A stretch of 64,000 bases of DNA, taken from Spirodela intermedia. Its lineage: Eukaryota > Streptophyta > Magnoliopsida > Alismatales > Araceae. Below are positions 36,647 to 62,665 of the stretch, one piece after another; position 1 is the first letter of the stretch; the number at the start of each line of letters is the position of its first letter. A program made the translations under genes and the position numbers. Location: the NCBI GenBank assembly GCA_902729315.2, contig LR746272.1:5029037-5093036 (forward strand), written 5' to 3'. Under the pieces are notes generated by a model that ran no database searches, had not been told where the DNA came from, and saw only the letters and a program-made list of their open reading frames with translations.

Positions 36647-36687
<41 letters not shown>

Positions 36688-38580
36688 CACATATAAAAAT
36701 TGATGAATCGATACAGAATTACATAATTACATTGATATACACAAAGCTAGATATATATAAAAGTTGTTGCATATAAAAGGAATGAGTGAGGAATAAAGAT
36801 GTGTAGGCGTAAGAGCGAGGAGAGGACAAAGATTGGCACGTACAAGCTTGTAGGACCAGAGTAAGGGAGCTGTGAATAGATAAATCCAGAGAGGGAGAGA
36901 GAGAGATTACTAGATGTAGGGAGAAGGGATTAGGCGAAGAGAAATGTACGTCGGCAGGAAGACGGAGATAAATAAATGAGATATTTTGATAAGCATACAT
37001 CCAGAGTGAGAGATTTAGACGTAGAATCATTGTTTGTTCGACGTATCCAGATGATTTTAACGTAAGATAGATCCAGAGACAGATATAGCAGCGGGTAGAT
37101 CTGAAGAGAGAGGGAGGGCAAAGTGGTGACGTGGTTGGAACTTTTTAGAGAGGGAAAATCTGTCGCATCAGGACGGAGGGTCTCAAGGTGAGGGAAGATT
37201 GCTCGGAGTAAGGATACCTAGAGCGAACCAAGGTTAGTGTAGCTCCTCATATTGTGTTCATCGAATTACCGCCCATTGTCCACCGTCGTCTTCCAGGCTC
37301 AGCCCGAGCCGGTGTCCCAGTGTAAAGTCATGGCCCCCACCCACCATTAATACCATCCTCGCATGCTCCCTCTCTTTCTCTTCCCTTTTTGTCGTGGGCG
37401 AAGGGGGAGAGGGTGCCACAGGTCAGAAAGCACTCATACAGAGGGACTGTACAGTATTCTAACCTCTTTCCAGATTAATCTCATCCTCCGATAATTGAAG
37501 ATACGTCGATTAATATCATTGTCTTCGATGGACTCCATGCCAAAGTTTGTATCGGGCCCGCTGTTCTCGATATCGTAACCCTTTTGACTACACTATATTC
37601 ATTCGATGAACTATAATACTATGGTTGGGCTCTCTTTCCAGACCATCTCCATCAGATCGGGGCGGGGGGGTCTCCCTCTCTCTCCATCCCTCCCCCCCCC
37701 CCCTCGCCCCCTCTCTCATTGACGCCTCTCTCAAACCCTATTCTCCTCTTGATCGGGACACCTCTCTAGCTCCGTCTGGCACACGGTGTAGGCTAGGTTC
37801 TCTCTCTCTCGCTCTCTCGCTTTCCCGTGAATGCAGTATCAGTCAGAAGATCTAGCAATCCTCTCATGGCAGCAAACCAGAGAGGAGCCACCCGGTCTCC
37901 CTCCATCCCCCACCCACACTGATCTTAAAGCTGACGCTATCATTGCATCGATCATGGCGCGATCCAGTACGGCTGGGGTAGAATCCCATTGATACTATGC
38001 CTAATAATCAATCTTAGCCTAATAATCCTGGTGAAGATCTCCTGCCGAGGTAATCAATGCCCAACGCTGATCAACCTCTTCGGGTTCCACCCCCTCGAAA
38101 TGGAGAAATGATTCGTTGGTTTACTACAGTTTATAATTTGTGGTGTGAGAAATTTATGGTAGCTCCATGAAAACCCTGGTCACTCCGACGTCATTCAACC
38201 CGCAGACGTGACCAATCACCGAATACTCTGTCCAGCTGGATCTCACCTAGCACGCCAGCCCGAATTAATGCCTCACCACCCCGCCGAAAAGAGCAGGAGA
38301 GAGAGAGAGAGAGAGATCCCTGTGTATCTTCTCCCCTTGGAAGTGGGTCAAGGCTTTTGCAAGATCAACCTGGAGAGGCATGGCGTATGGAGATGGAAGA
38401 GGTGGACCACAGACCCTGCTCCTCTCGCCTCCTTTCTCTGCCCACCCTGACGCTGAGGATGAAGAGATTAGAGTTTTACGGTTGCCTGATCCGTGGTTCT
38501 TTCTCATGGGGGGAGGCCTCTCACCTGGGACGATTGTTAGCCCGGCCCGCCACTGGGCTTGGGCCTCACTATCCACAGTA
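35240..38580. other. Intergenic region with GA/CT microsatellites
   Basis: No gene is recognised between the beta-xylosidase and PPR genes. Short purine or pyrimidine repeats sit near 35550-35580, 35887-35900, 36271-36300 (about 15 CT), 36631-36685 (GA) and 38299-38313, and a poly-C patch lies near 37690. The ORFs over these runs encode Arg-Glu or Ser-Leu repeats and are artefacts. Part of this region must be the beta-xylosidase promoter on the left and the PPR promoter on the right. Confidence 0.5.
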
Positions 38581-38986
38581 GACTCATGCCCATAATTTGG
38601 GCCCAGTTAGGCCCAAATATAACGGTTTCCTGGAGGTACAGAGAATCTCACCATCCGATCTGATCATCGTGCACGATGGACCGTATGATGGACGGACTTC
38701 TACCCATTTATGGGCTTCGACATCTTTTCATACATCCACTCGCTTCTCTGGGAATGGGCCATCCGTCAAAGCCCATTGGAATGGGGGGGCGGTTGGCGGC
38801 GCGAAATTGGTGAAGCAAGTCTCCTCCCTTCTCTCTCAAACGACATATTCCACCGCTGCCGGCGGCGGAGGTACGGTGGCGAGGAGGCGCTGGAGGTACC
38901 CGGCTACCTTCTAGCTCCTACGAGCAGCTCGGGGGACCGCCGGAGACGGCGGCGATGGTGAGGTTCCGCTGAAACTCGCCTCCGAG
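38581..38986 (+). promoter_or_regulatory. PPR gene promoter with TGGGCC/GCCCA elements
   Basis: Several TGGGC/GCCCA motifs are packed here: TTTGGGCCCAGTTAGGCCCAAA at about 38597-38618 (a near-palindrome), then ATGGGCTT, AATGGGCCAT and AAGCCCATTGG by about 38780. Such site II elements are bound by TCP factors and are common before plant genes for organelle RNA and protein synthesis, including many PPR genes. The functional role is inferred. Confidence 0.5.
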
Positions 38987-41320
38987 ATGCTCATTCAGAG
39001 ACGGCTCAGTCCCACTGGCGGTGCCTCCTTGATGGCCGCCGCCCTCACCCGTCCTCACCGCCCCAGGAAGGACCTGACGGCGCTTCTGCAGCTATTCGTC
39101 TCCGGCGAGGCCAATCAGGCGAGCCTGCAGCAGGCCCACGCGCAGGTGGTGGCATCTGGCCTCCGCCACGACACTTTCCTGGGCAACCTCCTGCTGGGCG
39201 GCTACTCGAGGTGCGGGTGCCTTGAGGACGCGCAGACACTGTTCGACGGTATGCTCCAGAGAAATCTGGTCTCATGGTCGACCTTGATATCCATGTACAC
39301 GCAGCACAATCGTCCGGCGGAGGCGTTGACTCTCTTCTCGTCCTTCCGATGGGTCTCGTCACAGGCCCCCCGGGAGTTCATCCTCGGCAGTGTTCTCCGC
39401 GCGTGCGTGCAGCTACTGCCCGACGATCACGCTCCGGTAATCCATGGCTTCGTCGTGAAATCAGGGTTCGGCTCGGATGTTTACGTGGGCACAGCTCTGG
39501 TGAACTACTACTCCAAGGCCGGGCTCATGGATGCGGCAGCGTCGATGTTCGAGCAGCTCCCGGAGAGGAACTCCGTCACCTGGACGACCATCATCTCTGG
39601 GTATTCTCAGGCCGGGAGGACCAGCGTTTCATTGGAGCTGTTCAAGAAGATGATGGCGTCTGGTGCTTCGCCCGATAGATTTGTCCTGTCCAGTGTCCTC
39701 AGCGCCTGCTCGTCCTCGGGTTTCCTCGAAGGCGGCAAGCAGGTCCATGGATTCGTCTTCCGAGCTGGAGCAGAGCTCGACGATTCGGTGAGTAACGTGC
39801 TCATCGATCTGTACAGCAAGTGCTCCAGATCAGGGACTGCCCGCAAGGTGTTCGACCAGATGACCCACAAGAATATCGTCTCCTGGACGACGATGATCGC
39901 GGGGTACATGCAGAACCAGCTGGACCTCGAGGCGGTCGCCTTGTTCGCCGAGATGAGCCGCGCGGGGTGGCGACCGGACGCCTTCGCCTTCACCAGCGTG
40001 ATGACCTCGTGCGGCTCTCTCATGGCGCTGCGGCACGGGGAGCAGGCCCACGCCTACGCCGCCAAGTCTGGCCTCACAGACGACGAGTTCGTGAAGAACG
40101 GGCTCGTGGACATGTACGCCAAGTGCGGCGCTCTGGCAGACGCAAAGAGGGCCTTCGACACCATCCCCTGGAAGAACGCCGTCTCCTTCAACGCCATGAT
40201 CGAGGGGCTCGCCGGCGCCGGCGAACTCACCGCGGCGGCGGAGCTCTTCGCCAGAATGCGGCGAGAGTCGCTGTCCCCCACCCTGCTGACCTTTGTCAGC
40301 CTCCTCGGGGCAGCGGCGACTCACTCGGAGCTGCAGCTGAGCCGGCAAATCCACGCCCTCACCGTCAAGCACGGCGTCTCCCTGGAGCTATTCTCCGGCA
40401 GCGCTCTGATCAGCGTGTACTCCAAGTGCTCCTGCGCAGACGACGCAAGATCCATCTTCGAGGAGATGGAGGAGAAGGACGTTGTGGTTTGGAACGCCAT
40501 GATTGCCTGCTACGCGCAGAACGGGCGGGAGGAGGAGGCCCTTTTGCTCTTCCCCGAGCTCCGCCTGCGCGGGCCGCCACCGGAAGGCTTCACCTTCGTC
40601 TCGCTGCTCGCCGCCGCCGGCAACCTGGCGAGACCCGTCCACGGTATGCAGTTCCATGGCCAGATTTTGAAGGAGGGGCTCGAGTCCGACGCCCACGTGG
40701 CCAACGCACTCATAGACACGTATGCGAAATGTGGGGAGATCCTAGATGCCCGCAAGGTGTTCGACGGAATGCCCCACAGAGACGTCGTCTGCTGGAACTC
40801 CATGATTTCCAAGTACGCTCAACACGGGCACGCAGAGGAGGCCCTCGCCGTCTTCCGGGAGATGGTGGCAGCGGGAGTGGAGCCCACGTACGTCACCTTC
40901 GTCGGCGTGCTCTCCGCGTGCAGCCACGTGGGCCTCGTGGAGGAGGGCCTTTGGTACTTAGAGCAAATGAGAGTTGACTTCCGGATCGAGCCGGGGACGG
41001 AGCACTACGCCTGCGTGGTCGGCCTGCTGGGCCGGGCCGGTAGACTCCGCGAGGCGAGGGAGTTCATCGAGCAGATGCCGGTGGAGCCAGCGGCGGTCGT
41101 GTGGAGGACGTTACTTGGCGCTTGTCAACTCTTCGGCGACGTTGACCTTGGAAGACACGCCGCCAAGATGTCCTTGTCCGAGAATCCTGGAGACAGTGGG
41201 TCGTACATTCTTCTGTCCAATATCTTGGCCTCCAACGACATGTGGGTCGACGTGGAGAAGCTGAGGGAGGGGATGGACCTCGATGGGGTGGCGAAGAAGC
41301 CAGGTTACAGCTGGATCTAG
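38987..41320 (+). CDS. PLS-class PPR protein, At4g39530-like, shortened E domain
   Basis: An RNA-binding pentatricopeptide repeat protein, expected in mitochondria or plastids, acting in editing or other RNA maturation. It is a single exon of 777 codons with high GC. Helical repeats fill residues of about 45-690, with typical phrases such as NVLIDLYSKCSRSGTARKVF, VSWTTMIAGYMQNQ, NGLVDMYAKCGALADAKRAF, FVGVLSACSHVGLVEEGL and LLGRAGRLREA. The recalled Arabidopsis At4g39530 protein aligns along its length. The E domain begins (VVWRTLLGACQ, SGSYILLSNILAS) but the protein ends at KPGYSWI. The next codon is TAG where relatives have a sense codon; four sense codons (LDDH) follow, then TGA. The last 30-40 residues seen in relatives are missing. 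The start at 38987 is the first ATG of the frame; Met16 is an alternative. It is convergent with the RIN4-like gene. Confidence 0.92.
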   Translation: MLIQRRLSPTGGASLMAAALTRPHRPRKDLTALLQLFVSGEANQASLQQAHAQVVASGLRHDTFLGNLLLGGYSRCGCLEDAQTLFDGMLQRNLVSWSTLISMYTQHNRPAEALTLFSSFRWVSSQAPREFILGSVLRACVQLLPDDHAPVIHGFVVKSGFGSDVYVGTALVNYYSKAGLMDAAASMFEQLPERNSVTWTTIISGYSQAGRTSVSLELFKKMMASGASPDRFVLSSVLSACSSSGFLEGGKQVHGFVFRAGAELDDSVSNVLIDLYSKCSRSGTARKVFDQMTHKNIVSWTTMIAGYMQNQLDLEAVALFAEMSRAGWRPDAFAFTSVMTSCGSLMALRHGEQAHAYAAKSGLTDDEFVKNGLVDMYAKCGALADAKRAFDTIPWKNAVSFNAMIEGLAGAGELTAAAELFARMRRESLSPTLLTFVSLLGAAATHSELQLSRQIHALTVKHGVSLELFSGSALISVYSKCSCADDARSIFEEMEEKDVVVWNAMIACYAQNGREEEALLLFPELRLRGPPPEGFTFVSLLAAAGNLARPVHGMQFHGQILKEGLESDAHVANALIDTYAKCGEILDARKVFDGMPHRDVVCWNSMISKYAQHGHAEEALAVFREMVAAGVEPTYVTFVGVLSACSHVGLVEEGLWYLEQMRVDFRIEPGTEHYACVVGLLGRAGRLREAREFIEQMPVEPAAVVWRTLLGACQLFGDVDLGRHAAKMSLSENPGDSGSYILLSNILASNDMWVDVEKLREGMDLDGVAKKPGYSWI

Positions 41321-41975
41321 CTCGACGACCACTGACAGGTTGAGCACTTTCTCTCTCTTCACCCTTCCTTCCTCTTCCTCTGAGGTCAACTGGCGAAACA
41401 TCTCTGCCATTACAATCTCCACATGGGTTCTAATAATAATTGCTTATTATTTTCTTTTATATTAATTGGATTTTTTTCTTTTAAAGAATAACTAAATAAC
41501 GCCTTCAAAATTCATTCACTCCTTAAAATCACACGCCGTTGACCTTGGATAATTATTACTTATATTATTATAGAGATAAATCCCGTTGTGCCGGTTTTGA
41601 CCATATCATGCATGCCTCTATTCGGCCAGGTAATATTCCTATTTTAGTAATAATCATAATAATAAATAAACTGGTTTTCCCAGGAAATGGTTGCTGATTA
41701 TCGCCAATTGCTCGGCAGGAAAGTGAATTCAGGGATGGGCGTGATTGAGAAACTATCCACGCAAGCAAAGCGCGGCCAATTTATACATGTGGGGATTCCT
41801 CCAAAATCAAGAAAGCACAAGAGAGAGAGAGAGAGACAGACAGAGAGACAGACAGAGACAGAGAGACAGAGAGACAGAGAGAGACAGAGATGTAAACAAG
41901 CGGAGTTCTACCAGGATCTGAGAGGAAGAGGAGAATAGCCGCCGCCAGCCTCAGCCGCTCCAAGAGGAAGCCGGG
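41321..41975. other. Convergent spacer with GA/GACA microsatellite
   Basis: The 3' ends of the PPR and RIN4-like genes face each other across 655 bp. A GA/GACA repeat of about 70 bp lies at 41820-41890. No gene is seen. Confidence 0.7.
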
Positions 41976-42934
41976 TCACGCAGACACGCAGCAGTTGAGG
42001 TATCTCATGATCTTCTCCTTTTTCTACAGAAGAGGTAGAAACAGAGAGTGAGTGAGAGAGAGAGAGAGAGAGATAAGAGAGAGATGAGAGAGAGAGGTCG
42101 CGAATACTCTGAACACTGAGGGGAACCTTCTTCACACAAACCCACCTCAAAAATCCGAGCCAAAAACATTAAAAAAACGAAAAACCGCGGCTTCAAGAGC
42201 AGACTGAGAAACAGGGTGGCAGCATTAAGGGCATCTTCGCAAATATGCATGTTTTGCGATTGTTTTTGTAGATATAAACTATTCCCTGGGTTCGCACATT
42301 AATGACTCGCAAGGCCAGCCAAGGGTGTAGTAATCCCATTTTTCTCTCAGGTCCCTCCTCTCCGAAGACCCTTCTAATTATACCCGGACTACGAGGCCAA
42401 ACTGGTCTGTCCCTGCTTCACGCATCCGTCGCCCTCTGGGAAAGGACAAGATAATGGGCCGCCACTCAGATGTTGACAGTGCCATAATGGGCCCAAACTG
42501 GCCGCCAGCCCATTGAATGGTTTGGCGGCCAGCTGCGGTGGCCCACGACCACACCCTGCCCGCCAACTGGTGCTGACCTGTCCACGTCCGACGTGGAATC
42601 AACCGACCCTCAGAGTGCTTCCTCCCAAACCTTCTTCCCTACGAACCCATCGAAATTCAGTTCATCTGAAAAGATGGCCAATTCCGAGGGGTTTTTGCGT
42701 ATACTAATAATGCCAACGTTTTTACGCAAGTGTCGGATTCATGAGAGGTGATAGATAAGAAACCTACAAGAAAAAGATTCCCGAGGGGCTATCTATGTAT
42801 GTTAAGAGTGCCGTTCTCCTAGGTGATAGTTCGGTGAACGATTGCGTATGCTCACAACGGTGACCTTATACCTAAACCTACAGGGTGGCGGAACCGCGTG
42901 CTGCGGCGGCGGCGGCGGCGGCGCGGCGGCAGGC

Positions 42935-42969
<35 letters not shown>

Positions 42970-43891
42970 CACAGAGAGACAGAGATGACCGAAGTGAGAG
43001 TAGCTTACGGTGGGGGAGCCGCTGGGGGAGCGGTGGTGGTGAGGGCGAGGGAGGCGGGCGACGGCGCCGGGTACGGGCGGCGGGCGGGAGGCGCCGCCGA
43101 CGACGTGGTGGTTCGCCCCGACGGCGGCGGCGGTGGGGTTGATGAGCTCGTCGTCGTTGCCGACAGAGAGGCGGGAGAGGTCCTTCTTGTTCTGCTTGCG
43201 CATCTCCCGGATCTTGGAGAAGTCAATGGAGTAGTCCGGCACCCCGTCTTGCTTCTGGTCCCAGTCCCCGAAAGCCGGGACCGATAGCCACCCTCCTCCG
43301 CCGGTGCCGCCGCCGTCGGCCCTTCCCTGCTGTCAGGCAAAATGGAAAATAAATAAAGGCCGGGAAAAGAACGGAACCAGAGATGATCTCCGCATAAAGG
43401 AAGCAGAGATGGTGGGGTTCTGGGCTGGAGCGAGCTCATTAGAGGAAAAGCAGGCGAGCTGGGAGATCAACAAGAGAAACGGAGGAGATCCCGTTTCGGA
43501 GAACCCCTAGTCGGCCTCTGGGTTACAACGAGTTCGTCACCGGGAAGAAAAGGATTGCTCATAAAAATGGAAACCCTGAGTTGAGATTGTCAAGAAGAAG
43601 AAGAAGCAAATGGATAAAGCCCGCCATGAAAACCAGCTCATTGAACCCCGCAGCTTCATCAGCGGATCGATCGATTACTGGAAGAGAAGAAGCCCCCTCA
43701 TCAAGAGAGGAAACTAACGGCCCAGGGAAGAGCGGCCATGAGATATTCCGGAGAAAACCAGAGAGAAAACCCCACTGAAGCCAAGGAGGCCACCGCACAC
43801 TGATCAAAATAAGCTAATATCCAGCAGATAGAGCCGCCAGGAAGAGATTGAGAAGGCTGAACGAAGCTCTCACCTCTTTCTGTCCTCCCAT
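41976..43891 (-). CDS. RIN4/NOI-domain protein
   Basis: A small plasma-membrane-associated protein of the RIN4/NOI family, whose founder RIN4 is an immune regulator targeted by bacterial effectors. Three minus-strand exons join in phase: 43891-43874 (18 nt, encoding MGGQKE), 43329-43009 and 42023-41976, giving 128 residues. The NOI motif VPAFGDWD is at 23-30, matching the PxFGxW core cleaved by AvrRpt2-type proteases, followed by DYSIDFSKIREMRKQNKKD. The middle is rich in Pro, His and Ala. The C-terminus KIMRYLNCCVSA carries a Cys pair typical of acylated family members. The first and last exons are too short to find by ORF length; they are supported by phase, splice motifs and family ends. 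Intron 2 is about 985 bp with GA repeats. The leader has a GA run immediately before the ATG. Confidence 0.85.
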
Positions 43892-44495
43892 CTCTCTCTC
43901 TCTCTCTCTCTCTCGCTGCGGTCGCTCCGAGAGGGCACCACAAGGAAAATGGGGGTGGGGGGGAGCTCCAGATGGCGTGTCGCCTCGGGTGCTCATCTTC
44001 GTCTCTAGATCTTATAAAAACCGATCTGAACAGAAGACCTCATCATTTGGTATAATTACATAAATACTCACCGCCACGTCAGATAGTAAATCTTGCAACA
44101 TGAAGACGAAAATCACCTCCGAAGCTCCCTCGCGGTGGTCCAGAGCTCTCTTTCGGGCCCCACCTGCGGTTCTTGACGACCGGGAGGTAATCGTTGACCG
44201 GTCAGAATTTTGTCAACATCCCATCCTTAGAAAGGAGGCCACGATACTGAGCACATAATTAGCTTATTAATATATATTTTAATTATTTAACCATAGACAT
44301 AACTTTTTACATTTTTTCCCGATTTTTATTTGAGATTAAAAAACACCGACGATATTTGCTTCCTGTTTCCGGTAGCCATTTGGCACCCATATTCAGCCCA
44401 GCCCATTTTCCCGTTGGCCTCAGCCCAATAAGACTCTGTCTCTCTGTCTGTCTCTCTATCTCTCTCTCTGTGTCTCTGTCTCTCTCTCTCTCTGT

Positions 44496-44533
<38 letters not shown>

Positions 44534-45369
44534 TGCTCGCTCGAGCGGGGAACCTGGCACGCCTGTGGAGGGATCAGGCCACCAGCGTGTCCAGACAGCT
44601 GTCGCAGGCGCGTCCTTGTCGGCAAGGGCGGCGGATGCTGCCTACGGTCACCGCCACGTGTCGGCTTCAAAAGCAGCCGCCCGAACGGAAAGAAACAGCA
44701 GAAGCGTTGAAAAAGGCCCATCGGACGCGTAGGGATGATTCCTTGCCTCCTCTTCGACGCAGAGGATGAAGAACTACCCACAGATCCCGATCGATAGCAT
44801 TACATCCGTCAGATCAACAGACCTTCGAGCCTGCGACGGCAATCTCAGCGCGGATCAGCGTTCGCGGGACCGTCCGATCGCGAATCCCCAGGGTGATCTC
44901 CAGATCAAGGGATCATCAGATCTGACTAATCCGACCGGATCGGAGGGACCCAATTGATCTGATATGTGATGCCCCTGATTCCAACGGCCAAGTGGGTCCC
45001 CTTGGCCCACGGAGGCCACGTGGTGCAGGGTCAGCACTTTGAGACAGCATTAAAAGGGGCGGGGGGATCTAAGCTGTAGGCAGAAGCATAGACAGAGAAT
45101 CTTTCCAAGGGCCCACCACGAGACCAAAGAAATTCCTATAATTCTTTTTTTTCCCAGAAGCTGACTCAGCAAAAGAACACATTTTTTTCTTTTTACCATA
45201 CAATTGTAGAATAAATAGCCCGCACCAAGAGCAAGGGGGGTACGTGGCAGCATGCAGCCACCTGACAGGACCACCAGGGATCCATTGGGCGTTGACCAGC
45301 ATCAAAGGATACGACCCTTCTCTCATCGGCAGCATGGGGGGTGGGGGGAGGATTAGGGTTCTATCCGCC
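43892..45369 (-). promoter_or_regulatory. RIN4-like gene upstream region and AAA-ATPase 3' end
   Basis: The (GA)n/(CT)n run at about 43891-43913 touches the RIN4-like ATG and lies in its leader or core promoter. A larger CT/GTCT microsatellite fills about 44429-44530. GCCCA motifs occur at 44390-44425. The 1.48-kb stretch must also contain the 3' untranslated region of the AAA-ATPase at its right end. No other gene was recognised. Confidence 0.45.
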
Positions 45370-61280
<15,911 letters not shown>

Positions 61281-62665
61281 TTCAGCTTCCTACCAGCGAT
61301 GGTTAAAACAGCTAGCTTAATTCTCAGGTTATCACAGCCAACTCATGTCAAGCCATTACGCAGAAAATTCAGCAGACACCCAAGTTGTGGAACCTGCTAA
61401 ATTGCACAGAACAGAGACAGAATATGAGTAAATTTCGGAAAAAATGATAAATGCCGAAACACATTGATGAATTTATAGAATAAACATATATGAATAAGAT
61501 AAAGGCGAAAAGCTGCGAGCTGTGCAAATAAGAAACAAAATTTCAACTGAACGGCAGCCAGCTTTAGATCCGAAAACGAATAAGGGAGAGCACAGAGCTT
61601 GAATTTTCTCTGAGAAAACAAACCAAATCCACGAGTCGCTTCGAGGACGCGACGTAAAAATACTGCACGCACACCGAACAAATGGAAAGAATCCGGCGGC
61701 ACATCCACCGGCAACATTCTAACAGAAAAAGCTGCATTTCAACTCACAAAAAAGACGCTCCCCTGTCTGTTCACCTGGGAGAAGAGATAGTAGTCCAGCC
61801 TAAACCCCTTCGGAAGGGGGAGCGACCGCCCCGACCGAGAAAGGGAGATGGCTTCTGCGTTTCCGGCTGCTCGCTAGAGATGACAGGCAGCTCTGCTGCG
61901 TTTCGCTTCCGGCGGATCGGGCCAGCAAGAGTACCAGCGGGAAGCGTAGATGCCCTTGATCAGTGAGCTTCGCTTTGGGCCTAAGCCCGCTCCAGACATC
62001 ATCTTCACCGTTCGATCCGTGACCAACCGACTTTTTTGATCCAACGGACACTATTCTCCTATGTTTTGGGCCTGATTGAGCTCGTTTAAGATGGGCCCAA
62101 CGACTAATGGCCCATCCTTCGCAAGCAGGTCGGCCCATCAGGACCGGCCCACTTTTACGGGTTCCTCATCGTAAAGCGGGAAACCTAAAAAGTAGACCAG
62201 GGCTTTAGAAGGCCCGCCGGCGGCAATCGGGATCCGCCGCCAGAGTCTCCGGTTGAGCCACCGGAGGGAGCTCCACCGTCGCGCGGGTTGCCCTCTCCGC
62301 GGCTACTGGGACTGGTATTCTTAACCCCACCTCTCCTCCTTTATCCAGTTGAGGTTTCATAGGGTCTTCTGCACTCGCCATAGCTTTCTCTCCGGCTGCC
62401 GAGGTTTTATAGGGTCTTCTGGACCTGTCTCGGAAAATTCGAATTCTGTAGCAATTGGCTTTCCCCCGGAGCCCCTGGCTGTCGCATTGGAACGGGATTT
62501 GTTTATGTTCTTTCTCACCCATTCATCTGCCCATTGACGACGACTTCCCGTGATTGGCCGGATTTTAACCTTCTTCCAGTGATTTCTCATTCATTCTGAG
62601 TTTCTAATCGGCGAGGATTTTTCTGGCTGATGCCGCATCTCTTGAAGATATCCCCGAGCTCGAGG
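61281..62665. promoter_or_regulatory. Shared divergent promoter, AAA-ATPase and PDCD2-like
   Basis: The two genes start 1.39 kb apart on opposite strands. Between about 61970 and 62160 lies a cluster of GGGCC/GGCCCA motifs (for example ATGGGCCCAACG, AATGGCCCATCC, CGGCCCATCAG, CGGCCCACTT), site II-like elements readable in both directions. A 5' leader repeat, TATAGGGTCTTCTG or CATAGGGTCTTCTG, occurs twice about 50 bp apart (near 62358 and 62408) on the PDCD2-like side. ORFs inside have no recognisable domain. Confidence 0.5.

Noticed and set aside
39820-40977. 385-codon open frame inside the PPR gene, other plus frame, plus several antisense ORFs of 100-180 codons
   Set aside because: These are by-products of very high GC. 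They are Arg/Gly/Pro-rich and lack domains, while the PPR frame is clean and recognisable.
42802-43242. 146-codon minus-strand ORF including the NOI segment
   Set aside because: Only its first part is coding. After 43009 it runs through a splice donor into the GA-rich intron; the true C-terminus is the exon at 42023-41976.
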